A stretch of 5,890 nucleotides of DNA from Syntrophaceae bacterium (GTDB lineage Bacteria; Desulfobacterota; Syntrophorhabdia; Syntrophorhabdales; WCHB1-27): contig PLSJ01000079.1 in assembly GCA_003165115.1 (NCBI GenBank), positions 1,264 through 7,153 of the forward strand, given 5' to 3'. Below the pieces are notes generated by a model. It did not search any database. It saw only the letters and a program-made list of their open reading frames with translations, and was not told the origin of the DNA. Shown here piece after piece: positions 3,946-5,890 of this stretch; positions within the stretch are counted from its first letter, which is position 1, and every line of letters starts with the position of its first letter. Both the position numbers and the translations under genes were made by a program.

Positions 3946-5890
3946 GGGCTTCGAAGGCATCCTGTCGGGGATGGGGGTCCACGAGATCGAGATAGACTTC
4001 TCCGTCGTCCCCGACGGGATCGTCGTCTTCGACGGCCCGAACGGCAGGGGAAAGACCACCATAGTCGACAACATGCACCACTTTCGCGTCATGCCCTCGA
4101 AGGTGAACAAAAGCTACTCGCCTGAGGCTTTTAGCTTCTACGAGGAGACGTACGGGGCCGACGCGTGCAAAATCTTTGTCTCGAAAATGGGGGGCACGCG
4201 CCACAAGTCGGTCGTCTCCATCGATGCCGTGAAAAGGAAGCAGAAGTGTTATCTCTATGAGGAAGTCGGCGGCAACTGGAAACCCCTGAACCCTGACGGA
4301 TCAACGGAAAGCTACGACAAGGCGGTCGAAGCGATATTCGGGACCCCGCAACTCTATTTCATATCGAACTTCAGGGACCAGCGGGCGAAGAGCTTTTCCA
4401 GGTACAGCAAGGGAGACATCAAGGAGATCCTGGCCGAGCTTCTCGGTATAGACGGCATCAAGGAACTCTCGGACAAAGCCGGCCGCATACGAAAGGGACT
4501 CCAGGACCATCTCGCCCATCTCATGAGCACGAAGGAGGATTTGCTGCGCGTTCTATCCGGCAAGGACGAAAAGACCTCGAAGGCCCGTAATGTCCAGTCG
4601 GACCTGTCGCGCCTGGCAGAAAACATTCGATCCGTCGAATTACAGCGACAGGAGGAGGAGCGGAAGCTCTCAGAAGCGGACACGAAGATCGCGCTCCAGG
4701 AAGAGAGACTGAAAGCGAAGGAGAAGGCCCTTGCCGATATAGCTGCCAGAAAAAAGGAGGTAGAGGAGCTACGCAAGAGCAAAGAGACCAGACTGGACGC
4801 ATTTGACACAAAAGTAACGGCGATGACGATGCGGATCACCAGAACCAAGTGCCTTCTCGCCGACGTCGCCTCATTGAGGCTGAAGGCAGAAGAGCTCAAG
4901 GACCTCGAACAGAAACTGTCGAACCTGAAAGACTCCTCAAGGCTCTGCGACGAGCGGTACGTGCGGATGAACGCGCAGATATCGGAGCTTCAGACCATCG
5001 AAAAGGTTGTCAAGGACAAGGAAAAAGAGCTCGAAGGACTGAGACTTTCCAGGCAGCACGCAATCGATAACATTGAGAGCGCCATCAGGGACCTGAAGGC
5101 CAAAGTCCGAAGACTCGCGGAGTACCGATGCGACGCGACCGGCGCAAGTTCATGTCCCTTCCTGACGGACGCGCGTGAGGCCAAGAAGGCGATCCCGATC
5201 CAGGAAGTGGAGTTGCGGCGCCTGACAGACGTCAAGGACCCGCGGCAGGAAAGGCTCCTCCAGGAATTAGGCGACCTTCGCCGAAAATGTGCCGCCACGC
5301 CATCTCTTCAGAAGGAGGCCGGGCAAATGATTTCGACGAAGAAGGCCCTCGCGGATGAGACGCGGAAGGCTGACGAAAGGACGGCGGCCTTGAGGGATGA
5401 GACCAAACCGCTTGCGGAAGCCGAGCAGGCCGGAAAGGAACTGCCGGGGCTGGAGAAGGAACTGTCGGCACTGGAGAAGGAAAAAGAAGAGTATCTCCTG
5501 GAGGCCGACAGGACCATTGCCGCGATAGAGGCCGAGGTGAGGGCACGGGAAAGCGAGGTCGCGCGGATCGTTATCGATCCCACGTTGAAGGAAGCGAAAG
5601 AACAGATCGCGAAAAACATCTCCGGGCTTTCCAGCCGAATAGACGGCCATAGATTGGAGGAAGCCACCTTGAGAAAGGAAGCAGGCGCCCTTGACGAAGC
5701 CCTGAGACAGGTCGCCGACTCGGAGGGGAAATGCATCGATCTCGACAATCAAATCGAGCACTTCAAGAGCGAAATCTCCGAATGGACCATCGAGGAGAAG
5801 GCGCTCGGAAACGACGGCATCATCGCCCTGGAGATCGACGACGCCGGCCCGGCCATCGCGAGCATCGCCAACGAGCTGCTCCGGGTCTAC
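3920..5890 (+). CDS. sbcC: SbcC/Rad50-like SMC-family ATPase, C-terminus outside the window
   Basis: The open frame runs 657 codons to the right edge without a stop. SbcC is the ATPase arm of the SbcCD end-processing complex: it dimerises on ATP, bridges DNA through a long coiled coil and gates the SbcD nuclease. Start: ATG with AAGGAGG six bases upstream (3907-3913). The N-terminal ATPase half has Walker A GPNGRGKTT (39-47) and a FISNFRDQRAKSF segment before GDIKEILAELLGID, where the Q-loop region lies. Heptad-like Glu/Lys/Leu-rich coiled coil follows. The apex is near residues 402-417 with C404 and C412 (RCDATGASSCPFLTDA). A returning coiled coil leads to EWTIEEKALGNDGIIALEID and AIASIANELL (about 625-654), the lead-in to the C-terminal ATPase lobe. 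The signature motif and Walker B lie beyond the window. With the apex at 404, I estimate a full length near 800, shorter than E. coli SbcC (1048). It resembles phage-type SbcC proteins. Confidence 0.9.
   Translation, partial: MKPDYLLLRGFEGILSGMGVHEIEIDFSVVPDGIVVFDGPNGRGKTTIVDNMHHFRVMPSKVNKSYSPEAFSFYEETYGADACKIFVSKMGGTRHKSVVSIDAVKRKQKCYLYEEVGGNWKPLNPDGSTESYDKAVEAIFGTPQLYFISNFRDQRAKSFSRYSKGDIKEILAELLGIDGIKELSDKAGRIRKGLQDHLAHLMSTKEDLLRVLSGKDEKTSKARNVQSDLSRLAENIRSVELQRQEEERKLSEADTKIALQEERLKAKEKALADIAARKKEVEELRKSKETRLDAFDTKVTAMTMRITRTKCLLADVASLRLKAEELKDLEQKLSNLKDSSRLCDERYVRMNAQISELQTIEKVVKDKEKELEGLRLSRQHAIDNIESAIRDLKAKVRRLAEYRCDATGASSCPFLTDAREAKKAIPIQEVELRRLTDVKDPRQERLLQELGDLRRKCAATPSLQKEAGQMISTKKALADETRKADERTAALRDETKPLAEAEQAGKELPGLEKELSALEKEKEEYLLEADRTIAAIEAEVRARESEVARIVIDPTLKEAKEQIAKNISGLSSRIDGHRLEEATLRKEAGALDEALRQVADSEGKCIDLDNQIEHFKSEISEWTIEEKALGNDGIIALEIDDAGPAIASIANELLRVY

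Noticed and set aside
4354..5761. Long minus-strand open frames opposite sbcC (4354-4899, 5267-5761, 5308-5748)
   Set aside because: Their Ser/Arg/Phe-rich composition is the mirror of Glu/Lys/Leu-rich coiled-coil codons, and sbcC is coding throughout.

Overview
The window looks like chromosome from a Gram-negative, moderately GC-rich bacterium. A haemagglutinin-type exoprotein implies an outer membrane, and Shine-Dalgarno sites and sigma-70-like promoters are clear. The gene mix (TPS adhesin, ModE-like regulator, ParE/Phd toxin-antitoxin pair, phage-style SbcCD) would fit a deltaproteobacterial or Nitrospirota-type genome, but the sequence alone cannot fix the taxon.

Layout, left to right. 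(1) 1-373, minus strand: the N-terminal part of a two-partner-secretion exoprotein running off the left edge. (2) 374-1265: an 892-bp divergent intergenic region with no convincing gene. It holds a perfect (TC)11 microsatellite, several short hairpins and direct repeats, and at its right end a near-consensus sigma-70 promoter. (3) 1266-1658, plus: a ModE-type DNA-binding protein without a molybdate-binding domain. Its promoter lies so close to the GTG start that the mRNA is probably leaderless. (4) 1659-1915: a convergent intergenic region with inverted repeats and a possible relic of a REP/RAYT-type element. (5) 1916-2490, minus: a Phd/YefM antitoxin gene and a RelE/ParE toxin gene overlapping by GTGA, with a strong promoter whose -10 box lies inside a palindromic operator candidate. 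(6) 2696-5890, plus: an sbcD-sbcC (Mre11-Rad50) operon. sbcD is split by a one-base deletion near 3292. sbcC overlaps its end by 26 bp and runs off the right edge after 657 codons.

The sbcDC pair is the most informative part. SbcD has GTPTHD where the family normally has GNHD. SbcC has a compact coiled coil with a C-x7-C apex instead of the classical C-x2-C zinc hook. Both point to a divergent, probably phage-type Mre11-Rad50 lineage rather than the housekeeping copy. If the frameshift is real, the nuclease is truncated before its GHVH metal ligands, leaving an orphan ATPase. If it is a sequencing error, the complex is intact. The adjacent toxin-antitoxin module agrees with an accessory or mobile setting, but no integrase, att site or transposase is visible.
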